Origin: an uncultured candidate division Zixibacteria bacterium
Lineage (GTDB): Bacteria; Zixibacteria; MSB-5A5; GN15; FEB-12
Assembly: GCA_913009765.1 (NCBI GenBank)
Contig: CAJVYT010000053.1
Span: 1-14,997, forward strand
Direction: 5' to 3'
DNA: 14,997 bases
In this document: in pieces, positions 8,480-14,997 of the stretch
How positions within the stretch are numbered: the first letter of the stretch is position 1
Layout: each line of letters opens with the position of its first letter
Position numbers and translations under genes: made by a program
Notes under the pieces: generated by a model
Told to the model about the DNA's origin: nothing
The model's input: the letters and a program-made list of their open reading frames with translations, nothing else
Database searches by the model: none

Positions 8480-9739
8480 TTATTTCCTGAAATTTCTAAC
8501 AAACGCCATTCTATCCTGTAAAGCAGGATGTGAATAAAACCAAAAAACCATAAATGGATTTGGGTCAGGGTCGGCAAGATTATACACAGAAAGTTTATCA
8601 AAGGCAATGGCTGCTTCCTCGCCGGTTACGTCGGTAATTTCCATACCATACTTATCAGCCTGATGTTCATGATATCTGCTAATCGAATTAGTAATCGGAT
8701 TAAATAAAAACATAATAATCGAGAAGTAAATAAGTAAAAGCGGAAGTGATGCGTGGTCTGATAATGTATCAAATTTAAATCTCGCTTTATATTTGTCGAT
8801 AACTTTCTGAATAGTCAGTCCGGTAAACCACAGCACAAAAGCTAAGACAACAATAATGATAGGCAAACTTTTCCATACATGATTCATTACATAGTGACCC
8901 ATCTCATGCCCCATGACAAATTTAATTTCATCAGTTGTAAAGTTATTTATCAAATTATCGGTTAAGACTATCCGTTTTGAATTAAACATTCCGGTTACAT
9001 AAGCATTTACTTTTGAAGATTGTTTTGATGTATTAACCTGAAAAATATCAGCACCTTGTATACCTGCTTTTTCTGCTAATGCATGAATTTCGGTTTTTAG
9101 TTCTTTATCTTGAAGATCAATAAATTTGTTAAAAAGAGGTGAAATAAAAATCGGTGCAATTACCATCATAATTATCATAAAAGGTATAGCCCCAAGCGTA
9201 AACTGCAGCCACCAATATTTAGTTTTTTTGATAAGTTTATATAAAAAATAGATTGGGATAATACCAAAAAGCATACTTAAACCTAACGAAAGTAAATCTT
9301 CTGAAAACCAACCCAAAAATGTCTGGTTGACAAAACCATACTCTCCCTCAACTAAAAAATTACGGTAGATATTAAACGGCAGGGTGAGAAGATATTCTAA
9401 TGCAAAAAACAAAATCACAAATGCCCAAAGGGCAAAAAACTTATTCGGAATTTTATCGGTATAGGTACGAAGTTTTGCTGACAGTCCGGTAAAAAGAATT
9501 AATAACAATATGCCAAGAGAAATAAAGAAATCGGCAAACCGCCAAATGTTATTAAATTGTGAATATGAAGTAAGTTTTGCTTTTCTTTCAGAAGACATCG
9601 GGTAGAGCGAATTTGTCTGTACAGCAACTGAATCAACTTGAGAAGTACTGTTGACAGTTGCAGGAACATCCAAAGAATCATCGGCATAGATTACTGTCGC
9701 ACAACATAAGACGAATAATAAAATAAGAATATTTTTCAT
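8480..9739 (-). CDS. Ste24-like M48 membrane zinc metallopeptidase (CAAX protease family)
   Basis: This 419-residue integral membrane peptidase is probably involved in quality control or processing of envelope proteins; bacterial substrates of this family are largely unknown. The order is a cleavable-looking signal segment (residues 1-19, ending VIYA), a polar Ser/Thr/Val stretch to about 60, membrane segments near 70-86, 103-121, 150-170 and 180-200, and then the catalytic domain. HEMGH at 278-282 is the HExxH zinc motif. E358 in YHEHQADKYG is the third ligand (ExxAD pattern). SHP at 403-405 matches the conserved YSHP of the family. Further membrane segments lie near 291-310 and 333-348. The length fits the family, with an extra N-terminal export signal. 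The start has a good ribosome site (AAAGAGG, 9744-9750), and a sigma70-like promoter lies just upstream. Confidence 0.93.
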   Translation of the reverse strand: MKNILILLFVLCCATVIYADDSLDVPATVNSTSQVDSVAVQTNSLYPMSSERKAKLTSYSQFNNIWRFADFFISLGILLLILFTGLSAKLRTYTDKIPNKFFALWAFVILFFALEYLLTLPFNIYRNFLVEGEYGFVNQTFLGWFSEDLLSLGLSMLFGIIPIYFLYKLIKKTKYWWLQFTLGAIPFMIIMMVIAPIFISPLFNKFIDLQDKELKTEIHALAEKAGIQGADIFQVNTSKQSSKVNAYVTGMFNSKRIVLTDNLINNFTTDEIKFVMGHEMGHYVMNHVWKSLPIIIVVLAFVLWFTGLTIQKVIDKYKARFKFDTLSDHASLPLLLIYFSIIMFLFNPITNSISRYHEHQADKYGMEITDVTGEEAAIAFDKLSVYNLADPDPNPFMVFWFYSHPALQDRMAFVRNFRK

Positions 9740-9770
9740 ATAACCTCTTTATCTGTATTCTCAAAAATAT

Positions 9771-9799
9771 AATATCACAATCTTCACAGCTTATGTCAA
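9771..9799 (-). promoter_or_regulatory. Sigma70-like promoter of the M48 peptidase gene
   Basis: On the minus strand, TTGACA (9799-9794), a 17-base spacer and GATATT (9776-9771) precede the ATG by about 30 bases. TATTAT at a 19-base spacing is an alternative -10. Position, spacing and a perfect -35 make this the best promoter in the window. Confidence 0.55.
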
Positions 9800-9818
9800 G
9801 AGTTGAAATTAGTTACAA

Positions 9819-9843
9819 AAAAGCCCGCAAATAGCGGGCTTTT
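9819..9843 (-). terminator. Intrinsic terminator, distal of two after fbaB
   Basis: GCCCGC and GCGGGC pair around an AAATA loop. A- and T-runs flank the stem on both sides, so it could act in both directions. On the minus strand it ends in six T residues. It lies downstream of the aldolase gene and upstream of the M48 promoter, and so isolates the two units. Confidence 0.85.
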
Positions 9844-9865
9844 ATAATCTCTGTTTGGCATAAAC

Positions 9866-9897
9866 TAAAAAGGCAGGTCTCAAAAGCGAGACCTGCC
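9866..9897 (-). terminator. Intrinsic terminator immediately after fbaB
   Basis: A perfect 10-bp stem (GGCAGGTCTC at 9872-9881, GAGACCTGCC at 9888-9897) with a six-base loop is followed on the minus strand by five T residues. It begins about 30 bases after the aldolase stop codon. Confidence 0.9.
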
Positions 9898-9927
9898 CTA
9901 CTAAATTTCTATATTTTAAAATTGATA

Positions 9928-10974
9928 CTATGCGATCGTTACATCATCACAAAGATAGACATCCTGAATAGCGTTTACAATTGCTGCTCCCTCTTTCATA
10001 GGACGCTGGAATGCTTTGCGACCCAAAATAAGTCCTGTACCGCCGGCACGTTTATTGACCACTGCAGTTTTGACCGCATCGGCTAAATCGTTTGCCCCCG
10101 ATGCTCCGCCGGAATTGATTAGTCCGGAACGACCCATATAACAATTCGCTAATTGGTAACGGGTTAAATCAATCGGGTTATCAGTTGTAAGTTCGGAGTA
10201 AACTTTTGGGTTAGTTTTTGCAAACTTGAGAGTATTAAACCCACCGTTACAATCCGGAAGTTTCTGTTTAATAATATCAGCTTCTATTGTAACACCCAAG
10301 TGATTTGCCTGACCGGTCATATCTGCCGATGTGTGGTAATCTTTGTCAGCTTTAAATGCGGGATTACGAAGATAACACCAAAGCACGGTAAACATTCCCA
10401 ATTCATGGGCATAACTGAATGCTTCGGTTACTTCCTGCAGCTGACGCATAGATTCATCGGAGCCAAAATAAATAGTAGCTCCCACACCGGCTGCACCAAG
10501 ATTAAAAGCATCTTTAACTTGTGCAAACATAATTTGGTCAAATGTGGTTGGATAGGTCATAAGCTCATTATGGTTGAGCTTTACAATAAACGGAATCCTG
10601 TGAGCATACTTTCTAGAAACAGCACCCAAGACACCAAAAGTCGATGCCACCCCGTTGCAACCGCCTTCAATTGCCAATTCAACAATTTTTGCGGGGTCAA
10701 AATAGATAGGGTTTGGAGCAAATGATGCTCCGGCAGTATGTTCAATACCTTGGTCAACCGGTAAAATCGACACATAACCGGTGCCTGCTAATCGACCATG
10801 ATTAAAAAGCCAATTCATCGACCGCATGACATTTGGGGTGCGGTCAGATTGAGCAACAACGTCGGATACAAAAGTCGGGCTTGGAAGATACAAATTTGAT
10901 TTGTCGATTGTTTTACATTCATGGGTAAGAAGTGATTTGTCCTTACCTAATAATTCTTCAATTTTAGTTATCAT
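9928..10974 (-). CDS. fbaB: Class I fructose-bisphosphate aldolase, FbaB/DhnA family
   Basis: This 348-residue cytosolic enzyme interconverts fructose 1,6-bisphosphate with dihydroxyacetone phosphate and glyceraldehyde 3-phosphate in glycolysis and gluconeogenesis. It aligns along its whole length with E. coli FbaB as I remember it (about 350 residues). Shared stretches include [17 protein letters not shown] (60-76), [18 protein letters not shown] (132-137), GATIYFGS (165-172), [36 protein letters not shown] (266-282), INSGG (286-290) and ILGRKAF. K236 in ADIIKQK is the probable Schiff-base lysine. INSGGASG and GLILGRKAF are the phosphate-binding loops at the end of the TIM barrel. GGAG lies about 8 bases before the ATG (10982-10985). 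The gene is monocistronic, with two terminators behind it, and is divergent from the ABC operon. Confidence 0.97.
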   Translation of the reverse strand: MITKIEELLGKDKSLLTHECKTIDKSNLYLPSPTFVSDVVAQSDRTPNVMRSMNWLFNHGRLAGTGYVSILPVDQGIEHTAGASFAPNPIYFDPAKIVELAIEGGCNGVASTFGVLGAVSRKYAHRIPFIVKLNHNELMTYPTTFDQIMFAQVKDAFNLGAAGVGATIYFGSDESMRQLQEVTEAFSYAHELGMFTVLWCYLRNPAFKADKDYHTSADMTGQANHLGVTIEADIIKQKLPDCNGGFNTLKFAKTNPKVYSELTTDNPIDLTRYQLANCYMGRSGLINSGGASGANDLADAVKTAVVNKRAGGTGLILGRKAFQRPMKEGAAIVNAIQDVYLCDDVTIA

Positions 10975-11056
10975 TAGTTAACTCCATCAATTATTTTACT
11001 TTTTACATGTCAAAAAATAAATCATTTTTTTTACAAGTGCAACATTTTTATATTAA

Positions 11057-11084
11057 TTGCGTATATTTAATTTTACAATATAAG
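11057..11084 (+). promoter_or_regulatory. Possible promoter of the ABC exporter operon
   Basis: TTGCGT (11057-11062), a 16-base spacer and TATAAG (11079-11084) lie about 40 bases before the ATG at 11124. The -10 is good and the -35 weak. On the other strand TTGACA at 11013-11008 sits too close to the fbaB start to be an obvious -35. The fbaB promoter is therefore not resolved. Confidence 0.35.
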
Positions 11085-11123
11085 TATCGGCAGAAAAATG
11101 TATTTACATATAAAGAAGAATGT

Positions 11124-12014
11124 ATGATAGCAATTGAACATCTACAAAAAAAATATGGTGCTATAAAAGCGGTTGATGATCTCTCATTTGAGATACAAAA
11201 AGGAGAGACTTTTGGCTTATTGGGACCAAATGGAGCGGGCAAAACAACCACTATCAATATGATAGTCGGAATTTTAAAACCGGATTCAGGCAGGATTCGG
11301 CTCAACGGAGAAACCGACCCTACTCAGAAAAAAATCCGACGACAAATTGGAAACACCCCTCAGGCATTGGCAATTTATGAAAATTTGACCGCAGAAGAAA
11401 ATTTGATTTTTTTCGGAAAGCTGTATAATCTGTGCGGAAAAGTGTTAAAACAACGGGTGAAATATTGTCTTGATTTGGTAGGGCTGACAAACCGTAAAGA
11501 TGATTTGGCAAAAACATTTTCCGGCGGCATGAAACGAAGACTTAACTTAGCGGCAGCAATTATCCACGAACCGCAAATACTTCTTTTTGATGAACCGACT
11601 GTCGGCGTTGACCCGCAGTCACGAAATTTTATTTTTGAAAATATTGAAAAAATGAAATCTGACGGGAAGACTATTATTTACACCACCCATTATATGGAAG
11701 AAGCCGAACGTCTTTGCGACAGGGTAGCTATAATTGACCAAGGGAAAATTCTCGAATTAGATTCTGTTAATAATCTGATAGACTCCCATGGAGGAAAATC
11801 TACTGTTGTAGCAGAACTTACCCCATCCCAAAACTTCAAAGAGATAACAGCATTTGATATAATAAATAATAAAATTATTATAGAAACTGATAATCCTATA
11901 GACATAATTAAAAAACTTTCAGCTCTTGATATAAAATTTAAGTCAATTCATATCAACAGACCGGATTTGGAAAAAGTATTTTTAAATCTTACAGGACGGA
12001 GGCTGAGAGACTAA
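11124..12014 (+). CDS. ABC-2 type exporter ATP-binding protein
   Basis: This 296-residue cytoplasmic ATPase powers the permease encoded next. The motifs are a Walker A GPNGAGKT (34-41), a Q-loop at Q80, signature FSGGM (132-136), Walker B ILLFDEP (152-158), D-loop near GVD (161-163) and H-loop H189 in YTTHYMEEAE. The sequence is of the DrrA/NatA/CcmA class, with a C-terminal extension ending DLEKVFLNLTGRRL. The frame is open 39 codons further upstream to 11007. That extension is Lys/Tyr-rich, lies over the promoter region and is not part of the family, so the start is placed at ATG 11124, where MIAIEHLQKKYG begins the fold. A weak purine-rich site (AAAGAAG) precedes it. The substrate cannot be told from the sequence; drugs, lipids and ions are all possible. 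Confidence 0.93.
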   Translation: MIAIEHLQKKYGAIKAVDDLSFEIQKGETFGLLGPNGAGKTTTINMIVGILKPDSGRIRLNGETDPTQKKIRRQIGNTPQALAIYENLTAEENLIFFGKLYNLCGKVLKQRVKYCLDLVGLTNRKDDLAKTFSGGMKRRLNLAAAIIHEPQILLFDEPTVGVDPQSRNFIFENIEKMKSDGKTIIYTTHYMEEAERLCDRVAIIDQGKILELDSVNNLIDSHGGKSTVVAELTPSQNFKEITAFDIINNKIIIETDNPIDIIKKLSALDIKFKSIHINRPDLEKVFLNLTGRRLRD

Positions 12015-13318
12015 TGCGACCTATTCTAACCTTAGCATTTAAAGATATCAAACTTCTTCTTCGTGACAAAGCCGGACTTTTCTGGATAATCGGATTTCCC
12101 CTTTTAATGGCATTGCTCTTTGGGGCAATATTCGGAGGTTCCGGAGGAGGTTCTGTTTCGTCTGTAAAAATCGCGATTGTCGACCAAGACAATACCGTCT
12201 ATTCTCAAAAATTTGTAGAAAAACTCTCTGCTTTAGATATGCTTGATGTTACCAAAACAACCTCGGATTCTGCTTTATCTTTTGTGCGTAAAGGGGAAAA
12301 AACTGCTTTTATAAAAATAAATAAAGGATTTACAAAAGCACAAAACAGTTTCCAAACTGATAGTTCGTTTTTAGAACTCGGCGTTGACCCATCAAAACAG
12401 TTCACATCGGAACTGATAAATGGGATGATAATAAAAACATCCTTTGAAATGATGATGGAAAACTTCTCTAACCCACAAGGTATTCTAAGCGGAATTTCAG
12501 AAGAGATGCAATCTATTGATACGAGCTCGTCGATGTCTGACGATCAGAAAAAGATTTACAAAAAGTTTTTCTCAGGCTTAGAAACATTTATCGATGGATT
12601 TGACAGCAGCATTGTAATGGGAAGTTCAGGGGGGTCTGAAAATTCGGATGGGTCTGGCAGTTCATTTATGGATGGACCGAAAATTAAAAAAGTAGATGTG
12701 ACCCAAGATTCTATCGGTCCCCGCTCTGCGTATGAAATCACTTTTCCGGCGGCAATACTTTGGGCATTAATAGGCTGTACGGCGGCATTTGCTGTTTCTA
12801 TTGTCACTGAAAAAACCAAAGGAACCTATACCAGATTACGAATCGCACCTATCAGTCGGACACAAATCTTAGCAGGTAAAGGACTCGCCTGTTTTATAAC
12901 TATTATTTCGATTTCTTGTATCCTTCTCATATTAGGAAAAATCGCATTTGGAGTCAGATTGGATAATTTACCGCTTTTGGCTTTAGCACTCTTTGCATCT
13001 GCATTCTGTTTTGTAGGTCTTATGATGTTTATTTCTGTTTTGGGTCAAACCGAACGGGCGGTGAGTGGTGCCGGCATGGCAATTATGCTCATTATGTCGA
13101 TGACCGGAGGCGGTATGATTCCTTTATTTATAATGCCAAAATGGATGCTGATAGTGAGTAACTTTTCATTTGTGAAATGGGGTATTGTATCGCTTGAGGG
13201 AGCAATATGGCGGGGGTATACTTTTGGTGAAATGATGTTACCTGTTGGAGTACTGTTAACTTCAGGAATTATTTTATTCTCTATTGGTGTCTTTATATTA
13301 ACCAAACGTGACGGGTAG
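12014..13318 (+). CDS. ABC-2 type exporter permease
   Basis: This 434-residue inner-membrane subunit is the partner of the preceding ATPase. Its ATG overlaps the ATPase stop by one base (TAATG), implying translational coupling. One N-terminal membrane segment (about 21-41) is followed by a large extracytoplasmic region (about 45-240). That region contains VKIAIVDQDN, typical of the YhgE/NatB-like ABC-2 class, and a Gly/Ser-rich stretch near 203-218 that looks like a flexible linker. Five further membrane segments lie near 243-265, 289-311, 318-343, 350-375 and 409-430. The late pattern PKW, then FVKWGIVSLEGAIWRG, is typical of the family. No clear terminator immediately follows; the sequence to about 13400 is A/T-rich. 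Confidence 0.92.
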   Translation: MRPILTLAFKDIKLLLRDKAGLFWIIGFPLLMALLFGAIFGGSGGGSVSSVKIAIVDQDNTVYSQKFVEKLSALDMLDVTKTTSDSALSFVRKGEKTAFIKINKGFTKAQNSFQTDSSFLELGVDPSKQFTSELINGMIIKTSFEMMMENFSNPQGILSGISEEMQSIDTSSSMSDDQKKIYKKFFSGLETFIDGFDSSIVMGSSGGSENSDGSGSSFMDGPKIKKVDVTQDSIGPRSAYEITFPAAILWALIGCTAAFAVSIVTEKTKGTYTRLRIAPISRTQILAGKGLACFITIISISCILLILGKIAFGVRLDNLPLLALALFASAFCFVGLMMFISVLGQTERAVSGAGMAIMLIMSMTGGGMIPLFIMPKWMLIVSNFSFVKWGIVSLEGAIWRGYTFGEMMLPVGVLLTSGIILFSIGVFILTKRDG

Positions 13319-13412
13319 AAAAACAGTTGGTTATATTTTGAAAACAGTTAAAGCTATATATTTTTAAATTTTAAATTAATCCTAAAAACTTTTGCTGTAT
13401 TGTTCCTGTTTT

Positions 13413-13452
13413 GGACTCTGTGTCGAGCACGGAGAGGGGATTGTAAAAGTCC
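13413..13452. repeat. Hairpin: CTCTGTG/CACGGAG with outer GGACT/AGTCC
   Basis: CTCTGTG (13416-13422) pairs with CACGGAG (13428-13434) around TCGAG, including one G-T pair. GGACT (13413-13417) can pair with AGTCC (13448-13452), partly in competition with the inner stem and with the next hairpin. Confidence 0.4.
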
Positions 13453-13477
13453 AAGCAGGGGTGGGTACCGCTTGGGG
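13451..13477. repeat. Degenerate REP-like hairpin, copy 1
   Basis: CCAAGC (13451-13456) pairs with GCTTGG (13470-13475). The stem extends by GG/CC across a bulged A at 13457. The part at 13459-13477 (GGGTGGGTACCGCTTGGGG) closely resembles the reverse complement of 13503-13526 (GGGTGGCACACCGCTTGCGG), so the two copies face each other. Confidence 0.5.
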
Positions 13478-13502
13478 CAGATTTCTATTCCAGAACAGTA
13501 AA

Positions 13503-13526
13503 CACACCGCAAGCGGTGTGCCACCC
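13503..13526. repeat. REP-like perfect inverted repeat, copy 2
   Basis: CACACCGC and GCGGTGTG form a perfect 8-bp stem (13503-13510 and 13513-13520), followed by CCACCC. It is strikingly GC-rich against its surroundings. No T-run follows on either strand, so a terminator role is unlikely. Confidence 0.6.
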
Positions 13527-13547
13527 GTCCTTATCTGAACTAGACAT

Positions 13548-13577
13548 AAAAAGGTCAGGAGGAAATATCTCCTGACC
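13548..13577 (-). terminator. Intrinsic terminator of the RHS-tip gene group
   Basis: A perfect 9-bp stem (GGTCAGGAG at 13553-13561, CTCCTGACC at 13569-13577) with a 7-base loop is followed on the minus strand by five T residues. It lies about 18 bases beyond the stop codon of the small membrane protein gene. On the plus strand only A residues follow, so it is directional. Confidence 0.85.
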
Positions 13578-13594
13578 TAAAAAATGACAGAATA

Positions 13595-13783
13595 TTATTC
13601 ATTATTATTTATGTCTTCAAACTCTCTCTTGTAATCATCATAAGATTGGGTAAGATATTTAAATCTTATTCCAGTAACAACTAGTATTGTTATAAACCCT
13701 AACAAATAATTAACATATTTTGGACAATTCCATTTATAAATATAAAAATATTTTTTACTAGGAGGTTTACCGGTAAATCTCAT
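13595..13783 (-). CDS. Small single-pass membrane protein downstream of an RHS tip
   Basis: This is a 62-residue protein of unknown family. It has a basic, aromatic N terminus (KPPSKKYFYIYKW), one membrane segment at about 23-40 (YVNYLLGFITILVVTGIR) and an acidic C-terminal tail (DDYKREFEDINNNE). It starts 20 bases after the RHS remnant stop, with a moderate ribosome site (AGAGAGAAG), and a terminator follows at once. A small gene directly behind an RHS C-terminal tip is the usual place for an immunity gene, so an immunity role is possible. That is inference from position only; it may also be an unrelated small membrane protein. Confidence 0.55.
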   Translation of the reverse strand: MRFTGKPPSKKYFYIYKWNCPKYVNYLLGFITILVVTGIRFKYLTQSYDDYKREFEDINNNE

Positions 13784-13803
13784 AATTCTACTTCTCTCTG
13801 CAT

Positions 13804-14430
13804 TTAAGGTATATTGGGCAAATATCTATTTTGATTACCTTGAGGCATATTTTGATTATAAATATCATTAACATTTTCGGGGTGGTTTTCATAATGGATA
13901 TCAATTGATGCATTTATACCTGAACCAATTGCAACTCCTACTTCATAAGATTCCAAGACAATGCCAGCTACAAATATTGTATGTCCTAAACCAACTACTC
14001 CTGCTTCAAGTCCTGTTAACACCGCTGCACCAGATCTATACCCGGAAAATCCGCCTCTTGCCCAAGAAAGTAAAGATCTACTTTGTGTTAATGCACCATA
14101 CTCCTTAGAAACTGGAATACCGATAAGTGATCGTATTACTCGATTAGAAATGGTAGCATCATTTGTTTTTTGAAAATAATATACCCATCTATCACCAAAA
14201 CTTTTCTTCTCTAAACCCATTGGGTCTATATAGTTTATCGGGTTTGCACCGACATAACTATACATATTTATTCCACCGGCAAGTCCGATTGGGTCAGGAG
14301 AAATATACTGCCCTAATTCAGGACGGTAAAAACGGTGCCAGTTATAGTTTAGATTCCTATTTATCTGTAAACTCAAGCGAATTAGTAGATAAAACATTCT
14401 CATTATATTTAGCTCCAAAAGGATGATGCT
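13804..14430 (-). pseudogene. RHS repeat-associated core remnant with C-terminal tail, frameshifted
   Basis: The main frame contains the RHS core signature: [20 protein letters not shown], then [18 protein letters not shown] and NYIDPMGL. About 125 residues of variable C-terminal tail follow, rich in Gly and hydrophobic residues ([20 protein letters not shown]). I see no known toxin active site. Upstream, RHS homology continues in another frame: [20 protein letters not shown] followed by TDK and a TAG at 14357-14359. The two frames are displaced by one base near 14355-14362, and a few residues normally found between TDKE and LNYNW are missing. A TGA at 14456-14458 closes the upstream frame, and no RHS repeats are found before it. 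The TTG at 14418 that opens the longer frame is not a convincing start. This is a truncated orphan tip, decayed or mis-assembled, with the tail still intact. Confidence 0.75.
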
Positions 14431-14513
14431 TAATAAGAAATTTTAATAAAATATATCATATCAAAATTAAAGAATATTCTAACATATATATTAATTTGAA
14501 AGAAACAATACAT

Positions 14514-14848
14514 TTATTTAAAATGTATTGTTTTACTTTTCATCTCTTCATTATAATTTTTTTTAAAATAAAAATATGTCAGAGAATCATCATATAGAAT
14601 ATAATCCTGAATTCCAAAATTATTTAAATTTGTAATTGGAAATTCCTTCATAAGATTGAAATCGTATCTAAATATATTTTTTGAAATTGAATCACTCTTC
14701 ATATAATAAAGATCAGAGTTTTTACTTAATTTTTTTGGGTAAAATCGATTTGAGTAGTAATCATCTGTATATGGTGCAAGTAAAGATTCAGTTTCAAGAT
14801 CATAAACACAAGCTAAACTATAATTTCTCTGATTGAAAGATGAAGGAG
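14514..14848 (-). CDS. Unknown protein, C-terminal 111 residues; 5' part replaced by adapter sequence
   Basis: The native part runs from PSSFNQRNYSLACVYDLETE to KNYNEEMKSKTIHFK. It has many Tyr, Phe and Asp residues and short motifs such as VYDLETESLL and FRYDFNLMKEFPI, which recall beta-propeller blades. No family is recognised. The frame continues to 14933 only because it reads through the adapter, giving the well-known false peptide NDTATTEIYTLSLHDALPI. The true upstream sequence is missing. It lies just before the RHS remnant on the same strand; it could belong to an RHS tip/immunity array or be unrelated. Confidence 0.6.
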
Positions 14849-14906
14849 AGATCGGAAGAGCGTCGTGTAGGGAAAGAGTGTAGATCTCGGTGGTCGCCGT
14901 ATCATT
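14849..14906. other. Illumina TruSeq universal (P5) adapter, reverse complement: assembly contamination
   Basis: The 58 bases starting AGATCGGAAGAGC and ending CGCCGTATCATT match the full-length TruSeq universal adapter in reverse complement at every position. This is technical sequence, not biology. Features should not be called across it. Confidence 0.98.
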
Positions 14907-14997
14907 AAAAAAAAAAAGAAATATAGACAACAACTATAACGACTTGATGTCACAAATCGTCAAATAACTATGCTAATACTGCATATATATCACATTA
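14907..14997. other. Post-adapter A-run and 80 bases of uncertain origin
   Basis: Eleven A residues (14907-14917) follow the adapter directly, as happens when a read runs past the end of the library molecule. The remaining 80 bases are AT-rich with no recognised feature. They may be low-quality read extension or sequence from elsewhere joined through the adapter. They should not be taken as contiguous with the window. Confidence 0.8.

Larger units (their letters stand above)
13319..13594. other. Intergenic region between the convergent ABC operon and RHS-tip genes
   Basis: No gene is seen. The first about 90 bases are A/T-rich with a direct repeat of AAAACAGTT. From 13410 to 13530 the composition changes to GC-rich with several stacked inverted repeats (listed separately). 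A minus-strand terminator follows. Confidence 0.7.

Noticed and set aside
11008..11013. TTGACA on the minus strand as the fbaB -35
   Set aside because: It lies only about 34 bases from the ATG with no -10 at proper spacing before the ribosome site. A promoter further upstream is more likely, but I could not fix it.
11007..11123. 39-codon upstream extension of the ABC ATPase frame
   Set aside because: The extension is Lys/Tyr/Phe-rich, covers the likely promoter and is absent from the ATPase family, which starts at MIAIEHLQKKYG.
14849..14997. Abrupt sequence change as a mobile-element boundary or new conserved peptide
   Set aside because: The 58 bases are exactly a sequencing adapter followed by an A-run, which explains both the boundary and the peptide.

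Overview
The window is an AT-rich bacterial contig end, probably a metagenome assembly. The gene set is a very large cysteine-containing repeat surface protein, a secreted M1 peptidase, a membrane M48 peptidase, an FbaB-type aldolase, an ABC-2 exporter and an RHS remnant. It would fit a Gram-negative lineage of the FCB kind (Zixibacteria, Cloacimonadota, Marinimicrobia or Bacteroidota-like). This is inference from style only, as no rRNA or marker gene is present. Several genes have clear Shine-Dalgarno sites, and at least one promoter looks sigma70-like.

Layout. (1) Bases 1-5694, minus strand: the first 1898 codons of a giant secreted protein that runs off the left edge. It has a signal peptide, two Ig-like N-terminal domains, then an array of about 85-residue four-cysteine beta repeats. 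The first repeat is interrupted by an inserted jelly-roll-like domain, and a three-repeat block is duplicated ten repeats later. (2) 5695-6024: intergenic, with a possible distal promoter. (3) 6025-9739, minus strand: an exported M1 metallopeptidase with a TTG start, and a Ste24-like M48 membrane metallopeptidase. (4) 9740-9927: an M48 promoter and two strong terminators closing the aldolase gene. (5) 9928-10974, minus strand: class I fructose-bisphosphate aldolase FbaB. (6) 11124-13318, plus strand, divergent: a two-gene ABC exporter operon (ATPase, then permease) with overlapping stop and start codons. (7) 13319-13594: a GC-rich cluster of inverted repeats and a minus-strand terminator. (8) 13595-14848, minus strand: a small membrane protein, a decayed RHS C-terminal tip and the tail of an unknown gene. 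(9) 14849-14997: technical sequence. Bases 14849-14906 are exactly the 58-nt Illumina TruSeq universal (P5) adapter in reverse complement, followed by an 11-A run and 80 bases of uncertain origin.

The genes do not form one pathway. The two peptidases may share transcription, since they are co-directional with a 133-bp gap, and they probably act on envelope or extracellular proteins. The aldolase serves central carbon metabolism. The ABC pair is a self-contained exporter. The right end resembles an orphan RHS tip followed by a candidate immunity gene. I do not see a clearly new defence or mobile system. The strongest biological points are the repeat architecture of the giant protein, a 17-bp element shared by two upstream regions, and the REP-like hairpins. 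The strongest technical point is the adapter in the assembly.
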